Below are positions 26,902-38,000 of a DNA stretch of 64,000 bases, in pieces. Position 1 is the first letter of the stretch. Every line of letters starts with the position of its first letter. The stretch spans positions 2,480,001 through 2,544,000 of the forward strand of contig BCIO01000001.1 in NCBI GenBank assembly GCA_001599975.1, written 5' to 3'. Source of the DNA: Cystobasidiopsis lactophilus. Its lineage: Eukaryota > Basidiomycota > Agaricostilbomycetes > Agaricostilbales > Chionosphaeraceae. Made by a program: the position numbers and the translations under genes. Under the pieces are notes generated by a model. The model worked only from the letters and a program-made list of their open reading frames with translations. It was not told the origin of the DNA and did not search any database.

Positions 26902-27653
26902 ATGTTGCAGAAGCCGCCTTGGTTGCAAGAGAGCAAACTAGAACGTAGGTGGCGAGCCCTGACATCAAAGTCCAGACGGTTCACAAAGGGAGCCCCTAGC
27001 AAAGCTCAAGGTAAACCAATCCAAAAGAAGACATATAGACTTGAGCAGAATGCAGATCCGACGACAACCGACGACAGAAATGGCGGCCCGGCAAGACTTC
27101 AGTTTGGCAGACTCGCTGAGGCCCGGGGCACGGATTCTCATCTTTGACCCCTCCAGTGGCACCCAGGCAGCACAGGCAGCACACAGAAACAGCACAGACC
27201 GGCGCACAATGCAAATCACAGAGCACATGGGGGGCAGCAGTGGCCAGAGTCCGAAAATTGGAAGTTCCTCTCCAAGCGTCGTTCAGCCTCTCTTTGGTCC
27301 AGTCCTCTCATGCCAACCGCTTCGAGGCTAGCGATGCAGTACGATTCACGACAAGGAGGTCTTATAAAAAGCAAGCGTAGGGACGAGCGAGGCCGCAATG
27401 TCAAGGTTTGTCCCCCTCGGCTCTTGGCTGCCCACTCCAAAGAGTCAATCAACGATACCAGAGACGCATCTTGCCTCAAGTCTCTCGTCTCGCACTCTCA
27501 AACTGAACCTGAGTCGACCGGTATAGCGCCCTCGGCGGGAAGGAAATACATTGAGTTTGCAACAGATGCAGCAACTTCATAGGTCTGTGAGAGAAACATG
27601 ACCAACGATCAGCCCAGAGTCTCCCAGATGAAGGATGACTTGAGGAACGCACC
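26902..27653. other. Intergenic region, no supported gene
   Basis: About 750 bp upstream of the unrecognised minus-strand gene and downstream of XAP5. Short frames exist on both strands but none shows family resemblance or intron-consistent extension. Likely promoter and UTR sequence. Confidence 0.45.
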
Positions 27654-29163
27654 TTAAAGCAGCGAACGACCTCTCTCCGAAATGCAGTTTTGCCACCTCA
27701 GCTCTGTGCGCGTTTTCCAGGCCGGATGAGAAAGGGCACTCATGGCGCGCGGGACGAAACCCACCTTTAATCTATACGCTCCATAATCCTGTGCACCATC
27801 ATCACGAAATCAGCCTAGGTTCGGTGGAAGGCAAAAGGAAGGGCCAAGTGACTGCGCACCTTATCCTGCTGGAAGGTCTCCCACCGCGACTGGGGGAAGA
27901 TGTGCTTGTTACGGTTGTACCAGTTCCGCTCGACCACTTTGCCCGCGTGGCTCTGTGGGTCCGCCCAAGTTGGTATCTATGAGCAACAAGGACATAGTCA
28001 GGGGAGGGTCGGCGCACCTCGTCCCTCTCCACGGTCGCGTCCGAGATCATGCGCACGTCCTGGTGCACATCAAAGTTGAACAGAGGCCCCGATTTGCCGC
28101 GCGCTTTCGAGACGATGAAGCTGTGGGAGAGCAATGAAGCATTGTATCAAAGAGCTATCTCTGATAAAGGGTAGAGGCAAAACCCACTCGTAGAATGTAT
28201 AGTGCTGTGAATGTGGCATTCTAGATTGATCAAGACCAGGTTATGCTTGAAGAAGGGAGCGAGCACCACTCACATGCGGGATCATCAAGTCTTCCTTCTG
28301 TGCATTCGCGAGCAACGGGGATTACGGTTTGCTCTCCAGGTAATTATGAAGCAGGGGAGGAAAACGCACGACGTAAATCAGGTTGTCCGTCGAGGCGCCC
28401 TTGATCTCGGTGAAGGACTGCTTGGCCTTATCGAGGAAAGCGGCGATGGTGTCGCCCTTCTTGCACTCGACGTCGGCCCGGTGGCCATGGCCATCCCAGT
28501 AGGAGAAGATGATGGTGATGGGCTCGGCCTTGATCTCGTCCTGCCGCCTTAACCAGGTCTGGCGCAGCTCCTCGCGCTCCCTGCGCTCGGCCTCCTCCCT
28601 CTCCCGGTCCGGCAGGAAGGACGTGTCCACCGTCGGGTTCTTCTTGACCTTTTTGGCGGGCGGGGGCATGCTGGCTGAGCCTGACGACTCCTCGGCCGCG
28701 CCGTCCTCGTCCTCGTGCGCAAACGACAAAGCTGCCTTCTTGGCCTTTTTGCTCTTCTTCTTCCGGATCGCCTCGGCCCTGGACACTCCCAAATAAGCCA
28801 CTGGACCTTGTGTGAAGTGACTAGAGGCAAGTAGGACACCCACTTGAGCTCGTCCGTCTTGGCGGCCTGCCTCGCTTTGGCTTCCTCGAGCAGCTGCTTC
28901 TTCTCCCGGAACTCGTCCAGTCGGTGCAGGCCGATCGTCTCCAGCTTGAGCGTCTCCTCCATCGAGTCCGACTTGGACGTGAACCTGGAAGCGCTCGTCC
29001 TGTCGCGAGCGGATTCCTTCTCCAGCTGCTCGAGCTGCCGGTCAATCTCCTCCTGCGCCGGCCTGCTGTCAGTCGCCGGCATGTCGTGACAGGCAACAGT
29101 GACGCTAACCTTCTCCTTGGCTCGCTTCCGCTCCAGCTGGGCGATCCGCTGATACTCGGCCAT
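27654..29163 (-). CDS. XAP5/FAM50 family nuclear protein, with microexons
   Basis: XAP5-domain protein linked to splicing and chromatin in other eukaryotes. The start [19 protein letters not shown] at 29163 is followed by a helical charged N-terminus ([32 protein letters not shown]), then [20 protein letters not shown]. The XAP5 domain begins with [39 protein letters not shown], then [18 protein letters not shown]. Two microexons carry the middle: 24 nt at 28274-28297 (KEDLMIPH) and 17 nt at 28188-28204 (HYTFY plus split codons). Then [40 protein letters not shown] and [16 protein letters not shown]. The final exon probably starts DYGAYRLK near 27788; the true stop may be earlier than 27654 if another intron follows. 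Divergent from the SDR gene, 85 bp apart. Confidence 0.87.
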
Positions 29164-29248
29164 CTTGACTCTCGTTGACCACCTCCAAGAAACCAACTCC
29201 CTGCCCTGCTTGCCTCGTTCTCGCGCTTCCAGCTTCTGGTTGTTCAAA

Positions 29249-30963
29249 ATGTCTCTACCTGGTGACTCCTAGCTTGATCTGCCTGCCCTTGCCCCAGGAG
29301 TCCTTAATTTGCTTTGGCCACAAAGCGGGCGATTTGTTTAGTTTGAGCGGCAAGGTCTCTGTGGTGACCGGTGGCGCTTCAGGGTGCATCTTGCCGTTCT
29401 CCTCCTCCGTGAACTCTTTGTCTCAGCGTGTTCGTGTAGCCTTGGGAAGTATATGGCTTCTGCCTTTGCCGAGTGCGTTCTGCGTGTCTGGAAGACCGTT
29501 TCCCCTCATCACTCTGACAATGGTCTGGCGCTCGCTCAGCAATGGAGCCAAAGTGTACATTGTCGGTCGAAGACAAGAAGCCTTGAAAGCAACGGCCGAA
29601 GAGTACAAGTCGACTTGCCCCAAGGGTGCTGGAGAACTAATCCCGTTCGTACCCTCTCTTTCCCTCAGATGATAGTCATCTTAGTCATGGGAGATGCTTA
29701 CAGACTACAAGGAGATGTATCCACTTTGGAAGGCATCAAGGCCGTCGTTGCTGCTCTGACCGAGAAGGAGTCAAAAGTCGACCACCTGATCCATTCGTAC
29801 GGCCCTCGCCCCCTTTTGAAAGCCTCATGCTAATGACGTTGGCAGTGCTGGTGTGCTCAAGGGAGCAGTGAGAGCCAATCAAGCTGATGGTGAGCTCTGA
29901 CCTCTTGTCGCCGGCAAAAGCGGCAGAACTCATTGGTGTGGGTGACTTGGTTAAGCGGACGCCACGTTCAAGGAACTCGAAGGCATCGAGTGGTTCGTCC
30001 TCATGTTGCGCTGGAAACCGAAGTAGTGCTGATGGGCGAGGGATCGATACCAGGTCTGACTGGTGAGCGACTCCTCATTCGCACATGCAATCACAGTGCC
30101 GACGAGCGCGTGTGTGACCAGGACGGACATGTACAACTTGCACACCACCGCCGTCTTCTACCTCACCGTCGCCTTGATCCCGCTCATGAAGCGCACCAAG
30201 GAGGAAATCACCCCGCTTGACGTGTCCACCCCTTCGGTGCTTATCATTAGCTCCACTGCGTGCGTGCCATTGCCTCTACTGATCAACGTAGTGAAACTTG
30301 ATTTCCTTGCTGGGTGGCTCATGCAGAGGGTAGGTCTTCGTTTGCTGCTCCACCTCTTGATCTCTCCTGACAGTGCTTGGGCAGAATCACATACGGAAGG
30401 CAGTCGGTTCCCGGCTATCAAATGAGCAAAGCCGCCGCCTCTCACATGTACCTCTATCTGCCTCTGCTCTTTACGCAAAAAGAGACTGACGAAGATTTGG
30501 TAGGACCCAAACGCTGGCGACCAAGCTCTTCCCTTATTTCATCCGCTGCAACTGCCTAGCTCCTGGTCTGTTTCCTTCAGAGGTGAGTTCAGCCCCTTCC
30601 ATCTGTCCCAAAAAGTGGGTGCTGAGCGCGCCGCTGGGCGTAGATGACTATGCTCGACCGGGGCAAGCTGGAAGCTGCGTCTTTCCACACCCCTTTGAGT
30701 TCGTTTTCCCTCTCTTTCTTACTTAAATGTCCACTCAAGTTGCGGGGACAGTCCCAGCTGGGAGGATTGGCACGCCAGAAGACATCGCTGGCCCAGCGCT
30801 CATGTTCGTCTCCCGAGCTGGCTCCTACCTAGTACGCAAAGCTCCCTCACACTGTCATAGTGTCCTCTTCTGATTATCGGAGTTGGAATAGAACGGCGTC
30901 ATTCTGCCAGTAGATGGTGGTCGCAGGCTGACCATGTCCGGCGCGCTCGGTGGCTCGATTTAG
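29249..30963 (+). CDS. Classical short-chain dehydrogenase/reductase
   Basis: NAD(P)(H)-dependent oxidoreductase of the classical SDR family, closest by eye to fungal proteins annotated as 3-oxoacyl reductase or rhamnolipid-type SDRs. Splicing the 13-nt first exon (MSLP) to an acceptor at about 29324 gives MSLPAGDLFSLSGKVSVVTG, then GASGLGKYMASAFAENGAKV: the TGxxxGxG cofactor loop. RRQEALKATAEEY (an Arg pair after the second strand) hints at NADPH. HSAGVLKGAV corresponds to the NAG region, SSTA to the catalytic Ser strand, and GYQMSKAAASH to the YxxxK active site. The end reads GRIGTPEDIAGPALMF then NGVILPVDGG and a stop at 30963. Introns are numerous (about eight) and several boundaries are approximate. 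The substrate is unknown. Confidence 0.83.
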
Positions 30964-31844
30964 AGTAAAGCAGCGCAGGGTCGGCTCCCAGATTCGAAGT
31001 AGAACGAAAAATATTCTTTGAAGCTATCTTGTAGATGTGTCAGGTGAAAACGCGCCCGGGCAGGATTTGCCACCTGCGTTGCAGCTTGCAACTGGCGAAA
31101 AGGGCGAATTCAAGGCCCTTTGACACTCCGTTTCTCCATATTGGCTTAAACAGAGCTCTAGAGATGCACTGAGCGAATTCGTGAACAGCTTGTGTGCCGT
31201 GTGCCAAGCCGATCTCCGCCAACCCGACACTGGCTTCTTGTTCCCAATCTTCGATGCGATGGCGGCGCTCTTCCTTTCTGAACCCTCGGTTTCTTCAGGA
31301 GTGTTGACTGGCATCCCGCTTCGTTCTTGGATCTCGAGGTGGCTGCTAGGGCTGCTTGTCCCTTCGCCACCTTCAAGAAAAATCCCACCCCAAGTGTTCT
31401 GGAGCTCGCATGTCTGGATCCATTATTTGCTTTCTGCTTCATCGCGTCGACGAGTAGCCCTATTCCTTTGTTGCTGTGGAATGTGCGTCGTCTGCCAGAA
31501 GCATCGACAACGGCGCGTATGGCCGGGACCCGTTTTTGCACGACGCTCGCCCTGGCGATCCAAGAATGTCTCAGCACCTCCTGTCTTCCTAGTCGGGAAG
31601 TCTCCCTGTGTTGCTCTAATATTAGAAGCATGTAGGAGGGGACCGTGGATTCGGTTGCGAGGCGAGACTGCCATTGCCGCCACTGGGAGTGGGCGGCGCG
31701 AGGGATCGTCGAGTCTCGCCTCCTTTGGACCCGCCTTCAAAATCGGTCAAAACACTTCTTGTTCTTATTGCACCATCTTCTCTGAGCAGTAGTATCACTG
31801 CCCGCACAATCCAGTCTCCAAACGCCAACTCGCTCGCTAATAAC
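30964..31844. other. Intergenic region, no supported gene
   Basis: About 880 bp. Overlapping frames of 100-200 codons exist in several phases on both strands between 31158 and 31792, but none resembles a known family and they contradict each other. Probably the promoter of the secreted protein gene and the 3' UTR of the SDR gene. Confidence 0.45.
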
Positions 31845-32487
31845 ATGCTCGCATTCTTTTCGCTCTTCATCGCGCTCCTGGCCTTGGTCCAAGCTGCCCC
31901 TCTAGAGGCCCGCGCGTGAGTTAATTGAACCAACAAATTCGTTGACGCGTACGGTCTGACGTCCTTGATTGCAGTTCGACGTGTACGCCCAAGATCTCGG
32001 GCAAGACGATCGCCATCTCCTCCACCTCGGGCGGCTTGACCGTGAAGTGGCACGACGACGCCACCAAATTTGCCGCCGGCGACGCACTTTCGCTCTACAC
32101 CCAGAGCACCAACAAGTTCAAGGCCGTCGCTGCATCCGGGGGAAAGTTTGACCTCAAGTACGTTAGAAGCCTTACTTATGGCCCCTCATTGCCCTCGTCT
32201 GATTCGATCTTTGTGCTCTAACAGTCTTTCTGGTACCAAACTCTTCGCCGGCACGTCTGGCACCCAAGTCGTCCTAAGCACCAAGTGAGTACTCGCCCTG
32301 CGCACGCTCTATGCCCGGTCGCTGACGGCTCCTACTCAGGGCCACGCCTTGGACCATCTCTTGCAAATCTTGCTCTGGAGCTACTGGGTCCGGGTGCACC
32401 CTGAAGAGCTCATCGGGGGCCTTTGCCTACAACGCCGGCAACCAGCTCTTTGCTGGCTCCACTTCAAGCCAGTGGACCTTGAAATAA
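31845..32487 (+). CDS. Small secreted cysteine-containing protein
   Basis: Predicted extracellular protein of about 150 residues, function unknown. The first exon is a clear signal peptide (MLAFFSLFIALLALVQAAPL) followed by EARA. Three introns (about 55-60 nt) are phased cleanly and give STCTPKISGKTIAISSTSGG, LSLYTQSTNKFKAVAASGGK, LSGTKLFAGTSGTQVVLSTK, then TPWTISCKSCSGATGSGCTL and a final NAGNQLFAGSTSSQWTLK. Four cysteines are present in the mature chain, three of them clustered. The LFAG-x-x-x-x-Q motif occurs twice, so a repeat-built beta-rich fold (for example beta-trefoil-like) is possible, but that is inference. Such proteins are commonly wall-associated or effector-like; nothing here decides which. 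Confidence 0.75.
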
Positions 32488-32726
32488 ACCTGCCAGTCGC
32501 TTGTAATTTGACCCAAACACTGTAACGCGTTTATCGAGCTTTGCACTTCATGCTTTGATGCGCCAGGCTGCCGCCCTATATAGCCAGCTTTGCTAATTCA
32601 ATCCGCACGTGAAATCGGGATCGCCGGCACGTCATCCCCCCGCCACCAGAATTCGTGGGACGAGCCTCGAGGCGGTGCTGTTGCTGCTCGCTTCTTCTTT
32701 CGCTACTACCAAGTGTTTTCGCAAAA

Positions 32727-34296
32727 ATGTCCTCCATCAACAAGAATGACATGCCCGAGCTGAGCCAGAACGGTGCGTTCGCCACTTCGAAGGCGGATCG
32801 AGCTGAAACGGCTTGACCTTCACTTCTCAGTCACAGATGAACCGGAACCCAGAATCATTGGCAACGGCAAAGCCAGAGCCAAGGACGGCGGCCTTATCCA
32901 AGTCGAGCCCTTGAAGCGCTCCGAGATGCAGCAGTCTTACGGTGAGCGTTGGCCCTCGTCATCTTCGATGGTTTTGAAATTGACACATCGGCTTGCCATC
33001 TAAATAAAGCGCAAGAACTGGACATCAGTGATCAGGACCAGCACGGCTGGTATGGATCGATGATTGACTGCCTCGGCACTGTGTGAGTCTGCGCGACGCT
33101 GGCGAGCTGCTCAGGCCGCCTTCGCCAAGCGTTTTGGTGGCGCCAAGCTGAATTCGCTAAACCTCGCGTCAGGGCTGGCACTTTTGGCTCAATCCCTCTG
33201 TGCTTCTGCTGCCCGAACCCATACAAGCGCATTCTGCAAGGAAACGTCGGCCTGGTCAGCAAGTTTGGCAGATTTTACAAGTCGGTAGGTGGTCCCATCG
33301 TTCGGTGTTGGACTCAACTGAATACCAATTTCAGGTTGACCCCGTAAATATGGTATAAGAACTGTGTTGAGTTGTTTGCTAAATACGCAAGCAGGGTCTG
33401 GTCCGCATCAATCCATTCTCTGAGAATGTTCGATCAATCAACGTCCAAGTCCAAGTCACTGCGATCCCTCAGCAGACCGTGCTGACTAGGTAAGTACAAA
33501 TTCGACGAAACACAGCGAATGGTGTCTCATGGTCCACTTGTAGGGACAATGTCACTGGTGAGTACAGTTGTTTAAAATGCAGCAACGGTTCTGAGCGGCT
33601 CTTCCAGTCCACATCGATTCCGTTCTGTACTATCATGTCAAGAACCCTTATCGCGCCGCCTTTGGAATCGCCGACGTGAAGATGGCTTTGATCGAAAGGG
33701 CCCAATCCACCATGCGCCATGTTGTCGGCAGTCGCCTGCTGCAGAACCTCATTACCGAGAGGGAAGAGATTGCCCATGAGAGTGAGTCGAAGCTTTCCCG
33801 GTTTATTAAGATGACGTTTTGAGCTGGAAGCCGTCAGTCGAGGAAATCCTCGATTCCACCGTTGAAGCATGGGGCGTGCACGTCGAGGGCATTTTGGTCA
33901 AGGACATCCTCTTCTCCCAGGAACTTCAGAACAGCCTGTCGTCCGCTGCGCAGCAGAAGCGCATTGGCGAGAGCAAGGTTATCGCCGCCCGAGCCGAAGT
34001 CGATTCGGCCCGCCTGATGCGCGAGGCTGCCGACATCCTCTCGTCGCCTGCCGCCATGCAAATCCGCACGCTGTAGGTCAACAGAGGGTCCGAGTATTGA
34101 CCTGGCTGACTCCGCAATTCCTCTTCGCAGCGAGGCGCTCCAAGCGATGGCCAAATCGTCGGGCTCGAAGGTGATCTTCGTCCCCATGAACGTCGACGGT
34201 GGCGGCGTTGGATCTACCAGCCGCATTGTCAACGAGCAAGGCGAGGCCTTCGGTGTCGGAGGAGCCAACACCTACAATCAGCTCGCCAACATGTAG
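32727..34296 (+). CDS. Stomatin-like SPFH/Band 7 membrane protein
   Basis: SPFH-domain protein expected to form membrane-anchored oligomers. The N-terminal exons (MSSINKNDMPELSQN, then IIGNGKARAKDGGLIQVEPL) precede a hydrophobic Cys-rich hairpin (GTFGSIPLCFCCPNPYK). The SPFH domain follows: LQGNVGLVSKFGRFYKSVDP, then LVRINPFSENVRSINVQVQV, DNVTVHIDSVLYYHVKNPYR, and a long C-terminal helix (GILVKDILFSQELQNSLSSA, RIGESKVIAARAEVDSARLM). It ends SKVIFVPMNVDGGG...YNQLANM at 34294-34296. The cytosolic N-terminal extension and Cys-rich hairpin resemble the eukaryotic stomatin group. At least seven introns, including one very small exon near 33540 (RDNVT). Subcellular site cannot be read directly: no mitochondrial presequence is evident, so the plasma membrane or endosome is more likely. 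Confidence 0.87.
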
Positions 34297-34391
34297 GCTT
34301 GGGAATAGGACGTGTTTCGACAGTTTCCTCTTCGTCAGTCTCTTGTACAAAGTAATAGGCTTCCATTTGCGCCACCTGTAATTACACTTTG

Positions 34392-34454
34392 ATGGCTGAC
34401 CAACCGGCGACTCTGGGCAAGGCCATCTTTGACCCAGCACTACCAGGAAGCTAG
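34392..34454 (+). promoter_or_regulatory. Possible upstream ORF in the BolA gene leader
   Basis: A 20-codon ATG frame (MADQPATLGKAIFDPALPGS then TAG) ends 18 bp before the BolA start codon. It could act as a translation-attenuating uORF or be chance; the transcript start is unknown. Confidence 0.3.
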
Positions 34455-34472
34455 TTTCGACATTTGCCCGCG

Positions 34473-34879
34473 ATGGGCGTGACTGCAGAGACCTTGGAAG
34501 AGAAAGTGAAGGCGACAATAGACGGCGTGACCTATGTCAAGTGCGAGGACATCAGTGGCGGATGCGGCTCCAGCTTTGAGCTCGTGGTCGTGTCGCCCGT
34601 CTTTGACAAAAAGTCTTCTCTAGCGCGGCATCGCTTAGGTGAGTCTCTTGCAGTTGCATAATGAATCCCACTCAAGCACCGAGAGCAGTCAACGCCGCTT
34701 TGAAGGAGGAAATCAGTGAAGTGCATGCATTTGTCCAAGTAAGCCCGCGGTGCCATCAGGCTGCTCTGCGTCGCTCTGAGTTCGATTATCTTTCCTAGAA
34801 AAGCTATACCCCTCAGCAATGGGAAGAAAAGCAAGGGGCAATAGGATCAAAGTCAAAGTCGACCGACACCGGCAATTAA
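34473..34879 (+). CDS. BolA-like protein (BolA2/Fra2 type)
   Basis: Small partner of monothiol glutaredoxins in iron-sulfur cluster handling. The start MGVTAETLEEKVKATIDG is followed by VKCEDISGGCGSSFELVVVS, the BolA beta-sheet with its invariant Gly-Cys, then KKSSLARHRLVNAALKEEIS and EVHAFVQKSYTPQQWE, the class II end with the conserved His in HAF. The stop is at 34877-34879, after a short Ser/Lys tail. Two introns of about 50 nt (after HRL and after FVQ). About 95 residues, normal for the family. The GGCGSSF Cys is the Fe-S ligand of BolA2-type proteins. A 20-codon upstream ORF (34392-34454) lies in the leader. The helicase gene starts 173 bp downstream on the same strand. Confidence 0.88.
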
Positions 34880-35052
34880 AGAAGGGACTTCGGCTTTGCT
34901 CCTTCCCAAGTCAATGTACCATCATAGGCACTGCATGTACAACATACAATATTCAGAATCATTGCTCTCCCGTGGCGAGTGCAAAAGACCATTTGTCGAC
35001 CCACACCGAAAGGATCAGGGTTTTCCTGCATCGGCGACAGCGCACCATTGGC

Positions 35053-38000
35053 ATGCCAAAGAAGCCGCCTCCTTCGACAGGAAGCCCCGACAAACCGTCT
35101 AAGCCCAATCAGAAGCCGGCCAACGCGTCAAAAGCAGTCCCTTCCGGCCCTGCGTCTGCGTCGACGTCCTCCGCTGGCCCGCCCTCGAATGCCCAGAGTC
35201 AGAAGGCTCTGCTCTTCCCCGGATGGACTGGCAAGACGCCCCTCACGCTTCTTAACGAATACTGTCAGCGCCATGCGTGGGAGCGTCCCTCCGTGGAGGC
35301 CAAGCCTAGCGGCCGCCTGTTCACCTGCATCGTATGGATGAAGCGGAAGAATCCGAAAGACCGATCCGCCTTGGACAGTGTCATGTTTAAGCCGCCTGAC
35401 GACTCGGACATCAAGATTGCTTGCAGCACAGCTGCTGAGGCTCGTCATCTCGGCGCCCTTTACGCCCTCTACAGGGTGGCAAACGGCTTGAACCTGCGGA
35501 ACGTCATTCCAAATCAATGCCGTGACTACTTCACCAAGCTAGTGGAGCACAAGGCTAGCAGCAAGAGGCCGGATCTGTGGCTTGCTGACCCTTTTGCGAC
35601 CCTGGCGCCCACTGCTCCTGCCGGTTCCTCAGCATTGTCAGCTTCTAACCGCAACAACGACAAACGCTCATCGTCCTCTAAAACTTCCATGCGGTCTCAA
35701 GAGCTCCGCCTGAGCCAGAAAGCGCTGCTAGAGGTTGAAGCCTGTACGTGTGCCAGCTCACATGTAGCCGCCGATTCGTGCTCATGTGTGGGCCATTCAG
35801 TTCTTCAAGAGCATTTGGAGTCTCTGGCAGGTCCAGAAGGCCTCCCACAGGCTCATCAAGCGGATCCCGCAGATCGTGACGCGGCCAAACAGATGCTCTG
35901 CCAACTTGGCTTTAGCCCTGCTGACGTGGAGAGAGGCTCTCATGACGTGAGCGCTATCACGGCCAAGCCGTCAGGACCTTTGGCCCGCTCTTTGGCCAAG
36001 CAACCCTTCCAAGAGGCTGTCCTTGAATATCTCCAACTCACGTTGCCTGAAATCGCGCTGCCTGCTCGCTTCAAAGCACGGGCCAAAACCCTAGACGTGA
36101 AAATGTCCTCGCATCAAGACTCGGCGTCTCTTTCAAGGGCATGGACGGTGGAGCGGATTCAAAGGCAGCTCGGCGTTCCGCTAAGCGACGTCGAGAGCTC
36201 CTTTGCTGAGGCAGGCGGCGAAGAGGGGGAGTGTGTCGACTTCCTCATCCGCAAGTACGCCAGTTTGGATGACGATTGGTATGCACCCCAAGGCAGCTCC
36301 GGTCCTCAAGCGGCGACCTCTCTGGACGACGAGATCCTAACTCTTCAATCGATCTACCCGGAGATTGTCCTCACTGAAAACCCCCGGACTCTGCTGTTTT
36401 CATTTGGCTTGAAGAGCAACGCATCCCTTTGTGTTCTGCTCCACGAGCGCTCTGCCTACCCGTCTGCCCACCGCCTTCCGACCCTGTTCGTGACCAGCGA
36501 CGCGCCAGCCTATGTCAATCTTTTCTGCACATTGCAGACGTACACCTTCATGGTCACTAGCCTCAGTTCCATCCTTGAAGATGGCCAAGGAGGCGCCATT
36601 GCCGAAGTCATCGAGTTTCTCCGGGACCTCTTGCCCAAGACTTTCGCCAGTCCGCCTCCGTTTTCAGCAGTGTTCCCGACCAGAATGACACCATCGACTC
36701 CCAGCACCAGATCCTCTACGCCCGTTCCGAAATTGAAAGCCAAGGCGCCTCTCCGACTTCCACACAAGCAGCTCATCAAAGGTAGCAGCGCAGAGCTTCA
36801 GGAGCAGTGGGAAGAGTTGCGGCGGTCCAGAGGGTATGAAGCCAAGCTCAAAGGTCGCAGACTGCTACCGGCTTGGCACGCACAGGCGGAGATCGTCCAG
36901 CTGGTGGCGAGCAATCAAGTGACGTTGATTGCTGGCGAAACAGGCTCTGGCAAAACTACACAAGGCAGGCTGTCTGCTCCACGCCCCAGGAATCGTCAAT
37001 CATACTGACCAGACAACTTGCTCAGTCCCAGCGTACATCTTGGACCATGAAATTGCCGAAGGGCGCGGCGGAGCTTGTTCCATCGTGGTCACCCAACCGC
37101 GTCGCATTTCGGCACTTTCGATCTCAGCCCGCGTCGCTGAAGAGAGGGCATCCAGTTTAGACGATAAATCGGGCTTGATCGGATACCAAATCCGAGGCGA
37201 GAGGAAAGCAAGCCCTCATTGTCGCTTGCTGTGTAAGCTGCCGTGGTCTTTTGACGATATGAAAGCTCAGATCAGAGGCAGTTGTGACGACCGGTGTCCT
37301 CCTTCGCCAGTTGGGGTCTGACTCTGCTGCAGTCAATCAATACTCCCACATTGTGGTGGACGAATGCCACGAGCGCAGCATGGACAGCGACATTTTGCTC
37401 CTGGAGCTGAAGAGGTTACTCAAACAGAACTCCAAAATCAAGATGTATGTAATGGTCCTTGAGGTGCGCGTGCTTGAAAATGCTCACACCAACTGCAGCG
37501 TATTGATGTCCGCCACACCCGATCAAACCATCAAAGGCTACTTCGGTTCAACTCCGCATTGCACCATTCCCGGTCGCACCTTTCCCATCCAAGATTTCTT
37601 TCTCGAAGACATTGTTCAGCGGCTGTCGTATGTGTCCGAATCTATCAAGGCCAGCCGACCATACTCCGACAAAGAAAAAGCCGACATGCTCGCTTCATTC
37701 CAAAGTCGCGGCATCGAAGATGCGGATCACCTAGCGACTTTGGGCATGCTGACTCGGGCCGAGAAGGTGCCTTGGACACTTGTCGCGCAAACAGTCGAGA
37801 TGGTCGTCAACGAGCCCAACGACCTTTACGGGTCCATCCTCATTTTCACTTCCGGAGTCGCAGAAATCGATCAGATCTCGCGTGCCGTACAGAAGCTGCC
37901 GTGCGCACCTCAGCTTTTGGTCATTCCGCTGCACGCCAATCTATCGGCAGCTCAGCAACGCCTCGCTTTCTCGCCCTCTTCCAAGAGGAAGATCATCATC

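Noticed and set aside
31181-31792. 204-codon plus-strand frame
   Set aside because: Competing frames of similar length overlap it on both strands, codon content is not gene-like, and there is no family resemblance.
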